From JAKJGA01 sp029554345 (GTDB lineage: Bacteria > Spirochaetota > UBA4802 > JAFGJZ01), in NCBI GenBank assembly GCA_035395685.1, contig DAOPBR010000007.1, forward strand, positions 8,411 through 72,410: 64,000 bases of DNA, written 5' to 3'. The stretch's first letter is position 1. Each line of letters opens with the position of its first letter. Shown piece after piece: positions 35,813 through 44,477 of the stretch. Under the pieces are notes generated by a model. The model was not told where the DNA came from. It worked only from the letters and a program-made list of their open reading frames with translations, and did no database searches. The position numbers and the translations under genes are program-made.

Positions 35813-36157
35813 ATGAATACATCATCACAAGCCGCACAAGTGGTAATTGCGGTGATCCCGATTGCAGGGATAATGATGGGAGGAGCCGTGGCGCTTTTGT
35901 ATCTCATCTATGCGCATAAGCAAAAAATGCTTATGATTGAAAAAGGCGTTTTTAAAAAAACAAGAATCGATCTCCGAGGTATCGTTTTCTTTTCGGGATT
36001 TCCATTAAGCGCGACAGGATTGGGACTCACGCTTTTTTTTGCAATAAAAGACGGAATCAATTACGGAATGCTGAGCGGTCTTATCCCGCTTTTTATCGGC
36101 ATCAGCTTTATTATTTATAATTTTCTCAAGCATTCAACAACTTCGGACCGGGGATGA
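35813..36157 (+). CDS. Small two- or three-span membrane protein (DUF6249-like)
   Basis: A 114-residue protein. A first membrane segment (VVIAVIPIAGIMMGGAVALLYLIYA) is followed by a basic cytoplasmic stretch (HKQKMLMIEKGVF) and two further hydrophobic segments. The HKQKMLMIEKG motif is typical of small proteins found upstream of ECF sigma genes (DUF6249-like). I prefer ATG 35813, which has AGGAG five bases upstream, to GTG 35807. The stop overlaps the sigma start (ATGA), so the protein belongs to the same regulatory unit. Confidence 0.7.
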   Translation: MNTSSQAAQVVIAVIPIAGIMMGGAVALLYLIYAHKQKMLMIEKGVFKKTRIDLRGIVFFSGFPLSATGLGLTLFFAIKDGINYGMLSGLIPLFIGISFIIYNFLKHSTTSDRG

Positions 36158-36708
36158 ATCAGCTTTCAGACGAACAGATAGTAAATTCAGTTTTAAACGG
36201 AGATACCGAGGCCTTTTCTGAACTGATAACAAGGTACAATAACCGTGTGTTTGCAGTCGGAATGAGGCTTTTTAAAAATCAGGATGATGCCGGCGATTTT
36301 ACGCAGGAGGTTTTCATCCGCGCATTCGACAAACTCAGCTTATTCAGCTTTATATCGCCGTTTTCTCACTGGCTTATTAAGCTCGCGTATAATTACGGAA
36401 TAAACCTGCTGAAGAAAAAAAAGAAGGAAATTCCTTCAGATAAAATAGAAATTACATCTAAGGAAGATCAAAGTGAATCGTATTCAAAAAAGGAGCTCGC
36501 GGAACTTGTAAGAAGCGCCGTCGATACCCTTCCTGAAGACTATAGAATATGTGTTGATTTGTTTTTTTACTGGGACATGAAACTCACTGACATTTCGGCA
36601 CTGACGAATAAACCGCTTAACACGGTTAAATCAAACGTGCGCAGGGCAAAAATAATACTGCGCGACAAATTAAAAGGAACAATCGCGGAGGAGTACCATG
36701 AACTGTAA
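36154..36708 (+). CDS. ECF-type RNA polymerase sigma factor
   Basis: A 184-residue sigma-70-family protein with only regions 2 and 4. Region 2 is FSELITRYNNRVFAVGMRLFKNQDDAGDFTQEVFIRAFDKL. Region 4 is VDTLPEDYRICVDLFFYWDMKLTDISALTNKPLNTVKSNVRRAKIILRDKL, with its helix-turn-helix. It directs transcription of a stress or envelope regulon; the target promoter is not visible here. It overlaps the membrane protein upstream by four bases and the anti-sigma gene downstream by 11 bases. Confidence 0.93.
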   Translation: MNQLSDEQIVNSVLNGDTEAFSELITRYNNRVFAVGMRLFKNQDDAGDFTQEVFIRAFDKLSLFSFISPFSHWLIKLAYNYGINLLKKKKKEIPSDKIEITSKEDQSESYSKKELAELVRSAVDTLPEDYRICVDLFFYWDMKLTDISALTNKPLNTVKSNVRRAKIILRDKLKGTIAEEYHEL

Positions 36709-37177
36709 TGACGCAACACGTATAATCGACTACATAATAACAGGAAAAGAAAGCAAATCTTTCATCAGGCATATTGAAGAATGCCCGGTCTGCGCTAAAG
36801 AATACCATGAATTTATGAAAATAAAAAAGATGGCATCGGAAGAAGATCTTTTTATTTCAAATGTAAAACCCGAAAGCATAATGGATAAAATAAAAGTCAG
36901 AACAAAGGAAGTATCTTCATATCCATGGGCGATAGCAATCATCGTGTCTCTGATCGGCATCATGCTGGTTTCGCCTATTACACATGAACTTCAAAACAGC
37001 TACCCTGACGCGGGAAGTTTTTCAATAATCCTGAATCTTGTATTCGGTCTTTTGATCAGTTGTTTCATATTCATGTACATGTACACGCATCATGATAAAT
37101 CGAAACGCATTGCGCAGTTTTTAAAGAGAGAGCATCATCATTTGATGCATATAGCAGACAGGTCGTTGAGGAGATAA
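36698..37177 (+). CDS. Anti-sigma factor with ZAS zinc finger and membrane anchors
   Basis: A 159-residue protein. The N-terminal zf-HC2/ZAS domain has HIEECPVC (His-x3-Cys-x2-Cys) and binds the adjacent sigma factor. Two membrane segments follow (AIAIIVSLIGIMLVSPI and FSIILNLVFGLLISCFIFMYMY). The C-terminus is basic and cytoplasmic. GGAGGAG lies four bases before the ATG inside the sigma gene. Its last 40 bases are also the 3' end of the convergent methyltransferase gene on the other strand. Confidence 0.88.
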   Translation: MNCNDATRIIDYIITGKESKSFIRHIEECPVCAKEYHEFMKIKKMASEEDLFISNVKPESIMDKIKVRTKEVSSYPWAIAIIVSLIGIMLVSPITHELQNSYPDAGSFSIILNLVFGLLISCFIFMYMYTHHDKSKRIAQFLKREHHHLMHIADRSLRR

Positions 37178-37767
37178 TCCTCGACTATCTTTACATTCGA
37201 AAATGAGAATTTTTTGATTACGTTCTCTACATCACGTATTGAATAATAATGATATTTTTCTTCTTTATCATCCGAACGCTCACTTAGAAGATTGAATACT
37301 ATATATTGCGATGAAAGATCCGAAAAAACCCTGAGAGCGTTTTCAAGAAACTCAATATTGTTTCCGAGATTGAGATTAAAAATTCCTGAACTGAAAACAA
37401 CATCAAAAACTCTTGATGAAAATAATTCCGGTTCAGAAAAAGCATCTCCGTGAATAATTTCAATTTCCGGAAATCTTTCGCGTGCAGCAGACGCCATTTG
37501 AGGAAGAATATCTATTCCGGTATATTTAGTGCGTATTCCATGTTCAGAAAGAAAAGCATACAAATCAGCAAGACCGCATCCGACATCAAGAAGTGATTTT
37601 CCGGGAAGAGGAACATACTCGCTCAATACTGCAAAACGTGAATGCTGGGCTTCCATGCTTTCCCAGTCAAGAATCTCATGGTTAAGCCGGTCGGTTCCGA
37701 ATTTGGGAACATAATGATCGCGGATAATTTCTATTCGAGAACGTTTATTTGGAGATATGCAATTCAT
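37138..37767 (-). CDS. Class I SAM-dependent methyltransferase
   Basis: A 209-residue enzyme with motif I LLDVGCGLADLYAFLSEHG, post-I YTGIDILPQMASAARERFP and FDVVFSSGIFNLNLGNN as motif IV. The N-terminal RNAIEIIRDHYVPKFG-like lead (here RIEIIRDHYVPKFG) is seen in small uncharacterised methyltransferases. The substrate is unknown. It stands alone on the minus strand, and its 3' end overlaps the anti-sigma gene by 40 bases. Confidence 0.85.
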   Translation of the reverse strand: MNCISPNKRSRIEIIRDHYVPKFGTDRLNHEILDWESMEAQHSRFAVLSEYVPLPGKSLLDVGCGLADLYAFLSEHGIRTKYTGIDILPQMASAARERFPEIEIIHGDAFSEPELFSSRVFDVVFSSGIFNLNLGNNIEFLENALRVFSDLSSQYIVFNLLSERSDDKEEKYHYYSIRDVENVIKKFSFSNVKIVEDYLLNDLSAICIK

Positions 37768-37944
37768 GTGACCGGTCTATTCCTGCTTATTATTATTTCA
37801 ATACTTTTTTATTAACAAAATATATAAAATCCCGAAGCAGAATCAAATCAAAAAATAACCGGAATAAAAAACCGGTTGTCCGGAAGAAAATGAATAAATA
37901 TCTCAAAGGAGAAAAAAAATAACCATCTTTTTGAAATCTTTTTG

Positions 37945-37991
37945 TTGCCGTTTCGCGAATTGCTGGATATCATATACCCTAGGGGGGTATA
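37945..37991 (+). promoter_or_regulatory. csoR-copA promoter and CsoR-type operator
   Basis: A likely promoter, TTGCCG (37945-37950), 17 bases, TATCAT (37968-37973), is followed at once by TATACCC-N5-GGGTATA (37973-37991), the G/C-tract palindrome bound by CsoR-type copper repressors. The right half of the operator, AGGGGGG, is also the only ribosome-binding site for csoR, eight bases before its ATG. Confidence 0.7.
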
Positions 37992-37995
37992 CTAG

Positions 37996-38304
37996 ATGCC
38001 GAAACACTCATGCGACAAATGTTCCGAAAAACTTGCACATCATTCATCCGAATTAAAATCCGATATAGACAAAAGAATATCCAAAATCGAAGGTCAGATA
38101 AGGGGAATACGAAAGATGATTTCCGAAGACAAGTACTGCGATGACGTATTGAATCAGATTACGTCCGCGCAATCAGCATTAAACAGCGTCAGGATCATGC
38201 TTCTTGAAAACCATATTAATTCATGTGTCGCAGAACAGCTTGCTGAAGGCGATAAGTCCGTTATTGACGAGTTAATGAAAACAATAGCGAGAATGGTGAG
38301 GTAA
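37996..38304 (+). CDS. csoR: CsoR-family copper-sensing repressor
   Basis: A 102-residue DUF156/CsoR protein. The all-helical core has RISKIEGQIRGIRKMI (helix 1). The Cu(I) ligands are in the expected places: Cys in KYCDDVLNQI, and His and Cys in ENHINSC (the C-H-C triad). Cu(I) binding releases the repressor from the operator at 37973-37991, so it controls itself and copA. The N-terminus carries extra Cys/His residues (HSCDKCSEKLAHH) that might bind metal too. The next ORF starts two bases after the stop. Confidence 0.92.
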   Translation: MPKHSCDKCSEKLAHHSSELKSDIDKRISKIEGQIRGIRKMISEDKYCDDVLNQITSAQSALNSVRIMLLENHINSCVAEQLAEGDKSVIDELMKTIARMVR

Positions 38305-38306
38305 TA

Positions 38307-38357
38307 ATGAATCCAGACGTCTTCAGCGGAAGCGGCGGATCGATGCACGGAATGTAA
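38307..38357 (+). CDS. Candidate 16-residue Met/His peptide between csoR and copA
   Basis: ATG 38307 to TAA 38355-38357 encodes MNPDVFSGSGGSMHGM. GAGG lies five bases before the ATG, and the ORF fills the space between csoR and copA exactly, ending at the bases that form the copA ribosome-binding site. The C-terminal M-H-x-M could bind Cu(I). It may be a real peptide, a translated leader that couples copA translation, or a remnant of a longer protein. Only position and SD support it. Confidence 0.4.
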   Translation: MNPDVFSGSGGSMHGM

Positions 38358-38366
38358 GGAGATTAT

Positions 38367-40511
38367 ATGAAACAGTCGGAATTTATCATTACAGGAATGA
38401 GTTGTGCAGCATGCAGCGGACGCGTTGATAAAAAAATCTGTTCGCTTCCGGGGGTGCAAAGCGCAAACGTGAATCTGGCAACAAACAAAGTTATGGTAAC
38501 ATATAACGAAGAGACTGTCAGAGTTGATGATATAATTTCGGCTGTACGCTCCATCGGATTCGGCGCGGAGGAATTTCAGGAGAATACCGCCGAGAAATCA
38601 AGACTTGACGAGTTAAAGTCGCATAGACTTTCCTTCATAGTCTCCGGCATACTTTCCTTTCCGCTTCTGGTTTCAATGATTCTTATGCTATTCAAAACCG
38701 GACCCGATTTCCTTCACAATCCGGTTTTTCAGTTCATTTTGGCAACTCCGGTTCAGTTTATCATCGGCGCCAGATTCTATAAAAAAAGTTTCATAACATT
38801 AAAAAGTCTTTCTCCCGGCATGGACATTCTCGTCGCGCTGGGAACGAGTGCTGCGTATTTTTACAGCGCTTTTAACACCTTTATACGTCCGGATCATTTC
38901 CATATATATTATGAAGCCGGAGCAGTAATAATAACCCTTGTTATACTCGGAAAATATCTCGAATCACGCGCTAAATACAAAACATCATCTTCAATCAGAA
39001 AATTAATTGATCTTAAACCGAAAACTGCCCGCGTTATACGGGAAGGAAAAGAATATGAAATAAACAGCTCCGAGATAATTATCGGGGATGAAATCATTGT
39101 ACGACCAGGAGAAAAGTTTCCTTCGGACGGAACGGTAATCGGCGGTGAAAGCTCCGTTGACGAAAGCATGATTACCGGCGAAGGAATACCCGTTTATAAA
39201 AATGCCGGAATGAAAGTCCTCAGCGGATGTATAAATATCGACGGTGTAATACATTTCCGTTCTGAAAAAAACGGCAAGGATACACTTCTTGCCCAGATTA
39301 TTTCAATCGTTGAAAAAGCCCAGAACTCGAAAGCACCGGTGCAGGATCTCGCAAACAGAATTGCCGGAATTTTCGCGCCTTCAATAATCATAATATCAAT
39401 AATAACGTTTTTTGCATGGTTTTTAATTACTGGTGACTTATCAAACGCAATTATCAATTCAGTAGCCGTTCTTGTAATAGCCTGCCCATGCGCTCTTGGA
39501 CTCGCGACTCCGACAGCCATAATGGTCGGAACAGGAATAGGAGCTGAAAGAGGAATATTAATACGCGACGCGGAAGCACTGGAACGCGGTGAACAGATCA
39601 ACGCTGTAGTTCTTGATAAAACAGGAACCATAACTGAAGGCAAGCCTTCCCTTTCATCGGTAGTCAGCATTAATGAAACTCCGGTATCTGATCTGGAATT
39701 GATACGAAAATGCGCATCCCGTTCGGAACATCCTTTATCGAAAGCTGTTTCTATACCTATCGAAGATATGTTAATTGATTCTTTCACATCTTTTCCCGGA
39801 AGGGGATTCAAAGCAGTTAAATCCGGAAAGAGTGTCATTCTTGGAAGCATGCGCTTTTTGGAATCAGAGGGAATCGATACCGGCATATTTGAAAATCATA
39901 TAAATGCTTACAGAGGTTCTTCCATCGTTGCAGCAGCGATTAACAATAAACCTGCCGCATTGTTTATACTAAACGATAGGATTCGCCCAGAATCGGTTGA
40001 AGCTGTTAAAGTCCTTCAAGAAAGATCAATAGAAGTATACATAGTCAGCGGAGATTCACGTGAAGCCGTATTGGCTGCCGCTGACAGCCTTGGCATTCTC
40101 CGCGACAATGCAGTCTTTGAGGCGCTTCCGTCCCGGAAATCTGATTTCGTAACGTCACTTAAAGACAATGGCAAAAAGGTTCTTTTCGCAGGCGACGGAA
40201 TTAACGACGCTCCCGCGCTGGCAACATCTGATCTTGGAACTGCACTGGGAAGCGGAACTGACATAGCTATTGATTCGGCACACATAGCCCTTATCCGTCC
40301 GGATCTGCGGGCAATAATAACCGCGCTGGATCTGTCAAAGGCAACAATGAAAAAGATCCGCCGTAATCTTTTTTGGGCTTTTTTTTACAATTCATGCGGA
40401 ATTCCGATTGCGGCAATGGGATTTCTGAATCCTGTAATAGCCGGAGCCGCTATGGCGCTTAGTTCGGTATCAGTTGTTATGAATTCATTGTCTCTAAAAA
40501 GATTCAAGTGA
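38367..40511 (+). CDS. copA: Copper-translocating P1B-type ATPase CopA
   Basis: A 714-residue Cu(I) export pump. One N-terminal HMA domain has GMSCAAC. Two membrane helices plus four pre-catalytic helices precede the actuator TGE loop (SMITGEGIPV). The transport site CPCALGLATPTA, phosphorylation motif DKTGTITEG, nucleotide-domain HP in SEHPLSKA and hinge GDGINDAPAL are all present. The C-terminal pair of helices has YNSCGIPIAAMG and MALSSVSVVMNSL, the Y-N and M-x2-S-S signature of Cu(I) specificity. AGGAG precedes the ATG. A hairpin terminator follows. Confidence 0.96.
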   Translation: MKQSEFIITGMSCAACSGRVDKKICSLPGVQSANVNLATNKVMVTYNEETVRVDDIISAVRSIGFGAEEFQENTAEKSRLDELKSHRLSFIVSGILSFPLLVSMILMLFKTGPDFLHNPVFQFILATPVQFIIGARFYKKSFITLKSLSPGMDILVALGTSAAYFYSAFNTFIRPDHFHIYYEAGAVIITLVILGKYLESRAKYKTSSSIRKLIDLKPKTARVIREGKEYEINSSEIIIGDEIIVRPGEKFPSDGTVIGGESSVDESMITGEGIPVYKNAGMKVLSGCINIDGVIHFRSEKNGKDTLLAQIISIVEKAQNSKAPVQDLANRIAGIFAPSIIIISIITFFAWFLITGDLSNAIINSVAVLVIACPCALGLATPTAIMVGTGIGAERGILIRDAEALERGEQINAVVLDKTGTITEGKPSLSSVVSINETPVSDLELIRKCASRSEHPLSKAVSIPIEDMLIDSFTSFPGRGFKAVKSGKSVILGSMRFLESEGIDTGIFENHINAYRGSSIVAAAINNKPAALFILNDRIRPESVEAVKVLQERSIEVYIVSGDSREAVLAAADSLGILRDNAVFEALPSRKSDFVTSLKDNGKKVLFAGDGINDAPALATSDLGTALGSGTDIAIDSAHIALIRPDLRAIITALDLSKATMKKIRRNLFWAFFYNSCGIPIAAMGFLNPVIAGAAMALSSVSVVMNSLSLKRFK

Positions 40512-40922
40512 AATATGGAAATCAGCTGAAGAACTTTTAAATCGCTCTTCAGCTGATACTCCTCTTAATCTCAAATATTGCCGGCATTATTTAATCAGCA
40601 CTGCAGCATGAATACAAAGTAATGTTGCTAACTCGCTTTTTTTATTCCTTCTTATTCATAATATTTTTCAGAAAATACACAGATCGATGATTCAGAGTAA
40701 ACTTAATATATTTAGTTCCGCTTATCCGGAAAATGTTATTATTTAACCTGAAAACAGCATTTTGATTTCAAAAACATCATATTAGTCTATTTTGTATATC
40801 ATTTTCGGTCATTATTTAACATCCAGTTATTAATAGACCGTTTGTTTTTCTTGCTTAAAAACACTTAAAACGAAAAATGAGTTATACTGAAGGGTGAAAC
40901 AAGATTCGGCGAAGGAGGCAAT
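40512..40922. other. Intergenic region between copA and cheY
   Basis: A 411-base stretch without a credible gene. It holds the copA terminator (40521-40557), then about 300 AT-rich bases. TATACT at 40883-40888 is a possible -10 for the cheY operon, but I find no matching -35. A strong AAGGAGG lies just before the cheY ATG. Confidence 0.6.
40521..40557 (+). terminator. Hairpin terminator after copA
   Basis: A perfect 12-base stem ATCAGCTGAAGA (40521-40532)/TCTTCAGCTGAT (40546-40557) with a 13-base loop, nine bases after the copA stop. The tract that follows (ACTCCTCTT) is only moderately T-rich. Confidence 0.65.
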
Positions 40923-41288
40923 ATGAAACTTTTAATTGTTGATGACTCTAACATAATGCGGCGTGCAATAGAAAAATACTTAAGCGCCTTCAATCTCGAA
41001 ATTGTCGGAAATGCCGGAGACGGAGAGAGTGCACTTGCAATTTTTTCCGAAACTCTGCCTGACATTGTAACACTGGATATAACAATGCCGCGCATGGACG
41101 GGCTGTCATGCCTCGATAAGATAATGCAGATAAAACCCGACACCAAGGTAATAGTAATAAGCGCTCTCAAAGATCCCGCTACGGGCATTCAGGCTATAAA
41201 AAAAGGCGCGAGAGGATTTCTTTCAAAGCCGTTTTCACAGGAAGAGATTATAGAAGAAATGAAAGCATGCCTTGAAGATTCCGAATAA
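40923..41288 (+). CDS. CheY-like single-domain response regulator
   Basis: A 121-residue receiver domain with all key residues: the acidic pocket Asp7/Asp8 in LLIVDDSN, phosphoacceptor Asp52 in TLDITMPRMDG, the switch Ser in VIVISALKD, and Lys in FLSKPFS. There is no output domain, so it acts by binding a target such as a flagellar switch or another enzyme. It is first in an operon with CheX, the Amt-kinase fusion and a cyclase, and the kinase is the obvious phosphodonor. AGGAGG lies four bases before the ATG. Confidence 0.9.
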   Translation: MKLLIVDDSNIMRRAIEKYLSAFNLEIVGNAGDGESALAIFSETLPDIVTLDITMPRMDGLSCLDKIMQIKPDTKVIVISALKDPATGIQAIKKGARGFLSKPFSQEEIIEEMKACLEDSE

Positions 41289-41299
41289 GGAGAAATAAA

Positions 41300-41746
41300 A
41301 TGACTGAACTTGAAATCAAAGGATTCATAAAAGTTTTAACCGATTACTTCTTAAGCGTTACAGGATCTCCGGCCAACATGGGAGTTCCTTTTATAAAAGA
41401 AAACAGCACTGAAGTTTTCGATTACGTCGCTGTCATAGGAATTTCCGGCTCGCGAAAAGGCGGAGTATATTTTACTGCAAACAGACCGCTGCTCGAAGAA
41501 ATCGCCCGTCATATTTTAGGCGAAACCGGTCTTGATGATGCAACGCTTTATGATCTAATCGGAGAAATGACAAACACAATATCCGGAAACATGAGAGAAC
41601 TTTTCGGAAGCACCTTTCTGATATCCGTTCCCATAATTCTCAAAGGCAATATTGACGAAGTTGTGCTCAGGCTCAAGCCGCCTGTATACGTTATTCCAAT
41701 AGAATGGAACGGACACAAATCGCATTTGGCAATAGGACTGGAATAA
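41300..41746 (+). CDS. cheX: Chemotaxis phosphatase CheX
   Basis: A 148-residue CheC/CheX-family protein that dephosphorylates CheY-P. The single active-site helix carries the E-x2-N motif in LIGEMTNTISGNMREL, while CheC would have two. The order of strands (YVAVIGISGSRKGGVYF; VPIILKGNIDE) fits the CheX dimer fold. CheX is the usual phosphatase in spirochaetes. It starts 11 bases after the CheY-like gene with AAGGAG upstream, implying that the pair sets the lifetime of the phosphorylated regulator. Confidence 0.9.
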   Translation: MTELEIKGFIKVLTDYFLSVTGSPANMGVPFIKENSTEVFDYVAVIGISGSRKGGVYFTANRPLLEEIARHILGETGLDDATLYDLIGEMTNTISGNMRELFGSTFLISVPIILKGNIDEVVLRLKPPVYVIPIEWNGHKSHLAIGLE

Positions 41747-41747
41747 A

Positions 41748-44477
41748 ATGGAAAAGAGCACCATTGACATACTGTGGATCATCATCGCTTCGACCCTTGT
41801 TTTCATTATGCAGGCGGGCTTTGCGATGGTTGAATCGGGACTAACCCGTTCAAAGAACAGCATCAATGTAGCTATCAAAAACCTTACCGACCTCGGAATA
41901 TCGACTCTGTGTTTCTGGGCATGCGGATTCGCAATGATGTTCGGCGCATCAGCTTACGGTTTTATCGGCAGTGACAATTTTCTGTTTCATCCAGTAAGCA
42001 TATGGGGCGCAGTCTTCTTTCTATTTCAGGTAATGTTCTGCAGTACATCCGCAACAATTGTTTCCGGAGCTGTCGCCGAAAGAATGAAATATTCATCATA
42101 CATAATTTCAACCGCTCTGCTTTCGGTTATCATATATCCCATATTCGGTCACTGGGCATGGGGCGGTTTTATGGAGGGCGTACCAAGCGGCTTTCTCGGA
42201 AAACTCGGCTTCATTGACTTCGCGGGCTCAACAGTCGTTCATTCCGTCGGAGGCTGGGTCTCTCTCGCAGTACTTTTGATCATAGGTCCGAGAAGCGGAA
42301 AATTTGCAGAAGACGGAACATCCCGCCAGATAAACGGGAGCAATATTCCCATAACAGTACTTGGTGTAATGATACTCTGGTTCGGCTGGTTCGGATTCAA
42401 CGGCGGAAGCACTCTCGCCATGAATGAAACAGTTCCTTCAATAATTCTCAACACTACTCTTGCCGCATCAGCAGGAATGATCGGATCGCTTATGGTCGGT
42501 TGGCCGATACTTAAAAAACCCGACATACTTCTTGTTCTAAACGGTTCGCTTGCCGGTCTTGTTGCAATAACTGCATCATGTTTCGCAGTAACTGAAATTG
42601 AATCGGTCATAATCGGATTTGTCGGAGGCGCCGTAATGCTCGCCGCGACAGTCATCCTTGAAAAACTTAAGATTGATGACGCGGTCGGAGCAATTCCAGT
42701 GCATCTTGTTGCGGGCATATGGGGAACAATTGCCGTTGCTGTTTTCGGCGATCCCGCGATATTAAATACCGGTCTAGGATTCATAGGTCAGCTCAAGATT
42801 CAGTTAATAGGAATTGCTTCATGCGGAATTTGGTCTTTCGGCGTTGCTTTTTCGGTGCTGTTTATAGTTAATAAAATATCACCTCTAAGAGTTTCAAAAG
42901 AAGACGAACATACGGGATTAAACAAAACCGAGCACGGTGTTACAACTGAAATATTTGAATTATTTTCCGTACTCGAAGCACAGTCAAGAACAGGCGATCT
43001 TTCTCTTCGCGCACCGGAAGAACCCTTCACTGAAATCGGCCAGATTGCAAAAATGTATAATTCTGTAATGAGAAAACTCGAATCCGGTACTGTCGAAAAG
43101 GGAGAATATCTTAATATTCTTGATAATGTTTCCGATGGACTGATACTAATCGATAGAAGCGGAACAATTTCTCAGTATCATTCCGCTTCGATGAAGAATC
43201 TTTTTTCAACGGAATTAATTTCCGGAAAAAACTTTAAGGACTTGTTAAGCTCGCGCATTCCCGAAAACGTATTAGCTATACTTGATGAATTTCTTGAAAT
43301 CGCGTTCGACAAAAAGAAAAGCTTCCGTATTGTCGAGAAGATGAATCCGATTCCCGAAATAGAACTGTCTTTTGATAATTTGAACGGCGGTTTTAATGTT
43401 AAGTATTTTCAATTTATATTCAAGCGTATTGTTAAAAATTCCGAAGTATCAAGACTAATGATTGTAATACGCGATATAACAAGACAAAGAGAGCTTTCGC
43501 AGGAGGTTGAAGAAAACAGAAAGAGAACATCAGTTGAAATGGAACTCTTCTATAGAATTCTTCATGTGGAACCGGCATCAATGCGCGACTTTCTGACATC
43601 GGCTGAAACTGATTTATCTGAAATCAATTCCGTGATGTCGGAATCACAAACAGAATATTATGAAAGACTAAATGAAATATTCAGACGCATTCATGCCGTA
43701 AAGGGTGACGCCGACATGCTCGGCCTGGACTTTATTGCAGAAAAAGCGCAGATTATGGAAACGAATGTCGCTGAAGCATTAAGAAGCGAATCACCTTCAA
43801 ATGAAATATTTCTATCGCTCGCTCTTAAGCTCGGGGAGATAAGGGAGTTGCTCTTTAAAATAGATTCTCTTATGAAAAAATGGAAGACCATGCATGCTGA
43901 AATTTCTGATGACAATAGATCATTTCTTCCAAGAGCACTTTCAGATCTTGCCGCACGGCTTTGCGAACGACATAAAAAAAGCGTCAAAGTAGAATTTGAT
44001 TCCGGGAATACTGAGGAAATTCCATCCGCCGTATTCAAACACGTGAAGGATATTCTTGTTCAGCTTGTCAGAAATTCTGTTTATCATGGAATAGAAAATC
44101 CCGAAGAAAGAAAGAAACTCAACAAAGACTCAAGCGGAAAAATAGCGATTAAAACGCATAAGGAAAACGGAAAACTTATTATAAAATATAAAGACGACGG
44201 CTCGGGTCTAGACAGCGATAAAATAAAACAAACGGCATTGGCTAAAAAGCTAATTACCGAAGATGATTCTTCCGCTTTAACGGAAAAAGACATATTCGCT
44301 CTGGTTTTCAGACCTGATTTCTCAACATCAGATTCTGTAAACAAAACCGCCGGGCGCGGAGTCGGAATGAATCTTGTAAAAACTCTCATAACCGGGCTAA
44401 AAGGCAAAATCGCACTTAGATCAAAAAGAGGCGAATCGCTTGAATTCGAAATTCATATTCCAATCGAGGCAAAATGA
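41748..44477 (+). CDS. Ammonium transporter fused to PAS, Hpt and CheA-type kinase domains
   Basis: A 909-residue fusion. Residues 1-390 are an Amt/Rh channel with 11 membrane helices, DFAGSTVVHSVGG (pore His165) and IPVHLVAGIWGT (pore His319), that is both twin histidines. A HAMP-like linker (about 400-440) and a PAS domain (about 455-575, ending RDITRQREL) follow. Next is an Hpt domain with phosphorylatable His649 in RIHAVKGDADML. The C-terminus is a CheA P4-type ATPase with N-box LVRNSVYHGIENPEE (Asn776), DDGSGLD and GRGVGMNLVKTL. No CheW-binding P5 domain is present, so it should act outside receptor arrays. Amt-histidine kinase fusions are known (Kuenenia Amt5), but the Hpt/CheA form is unusual. 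Confidence 0.92.
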   Translation: MEKSTIDILWIIIASTLVFIMQAGFAMVESGLTRSKNSINVAIKNLTDLGISTLCFWACGFAMMFGASAYGFIGSDNFLFHPVSIWGAVFFLFQVMFCSTSATIVSGAVAERMKYSSYIISTALLSVIIYPIFGHWAWGGFMEGVPSGFLGKLGFIDFAGSTVVHSVGGWVSLAVLLIIGPRSGKFAEDGTSRQINGSNIPITVLGVMILWFGWFGFNGGSTLAMNETVPSIILNTTLAASAGMIGSLMVGWPILKKPDILLVLNGSLAGLVAITASCFAVTEIESVIIGFVGGAVMLAATVILEKLKIDDAVGAIPVHLVAGIWGTIAVAVFGDPAILNTGLGFIGQLKIQLIGIASCGIWSFGVAFSVLFIVNKISPLRVSKEDEHTGLNKTEHGVTTEIFELFSVLEAQSRTGDLSLRAPEEPFTEIGQIAKMYNSVMRKLESGTVEKGEYLNILDNVSDGLILIDRSGTISQYHSASMKNLFSTELISGKNFKDLLSSRIPENVLAILDEFLEIAFDKKKSFRIVEKMNPIPEIELSFDNLNGGFNVKYFQFIFKRIVKNSEVSRLMIVIRDITRQRELSQEVEENRKRTSVEMELFYRILHVEPASMRDFLTSAETDLSEINSVMSESQTEYYERLNEIFRRIHAVKGDADMLGLDFIAEKAQIMETNVAEALRSESPSNEIFLSLALKLGEIRELLFKIDSLMKKWKTMHAEISDDNRSFLPRALSDLAARLCERHKKSVKVEFDSGNTEEIPSAVFKHVKDILVQLVRNSVYHGIENPEERKKLNKDSSGKIAIKTHKENGKLIIKYKDDGSGLDSDKIKQTALAKKLITEDDSSALTEKDIFALVFRPDFSTSDSVNKTAGRGVGMNLVKTLITGLKGKIALRSKRGESLEFEIHIPIEAK

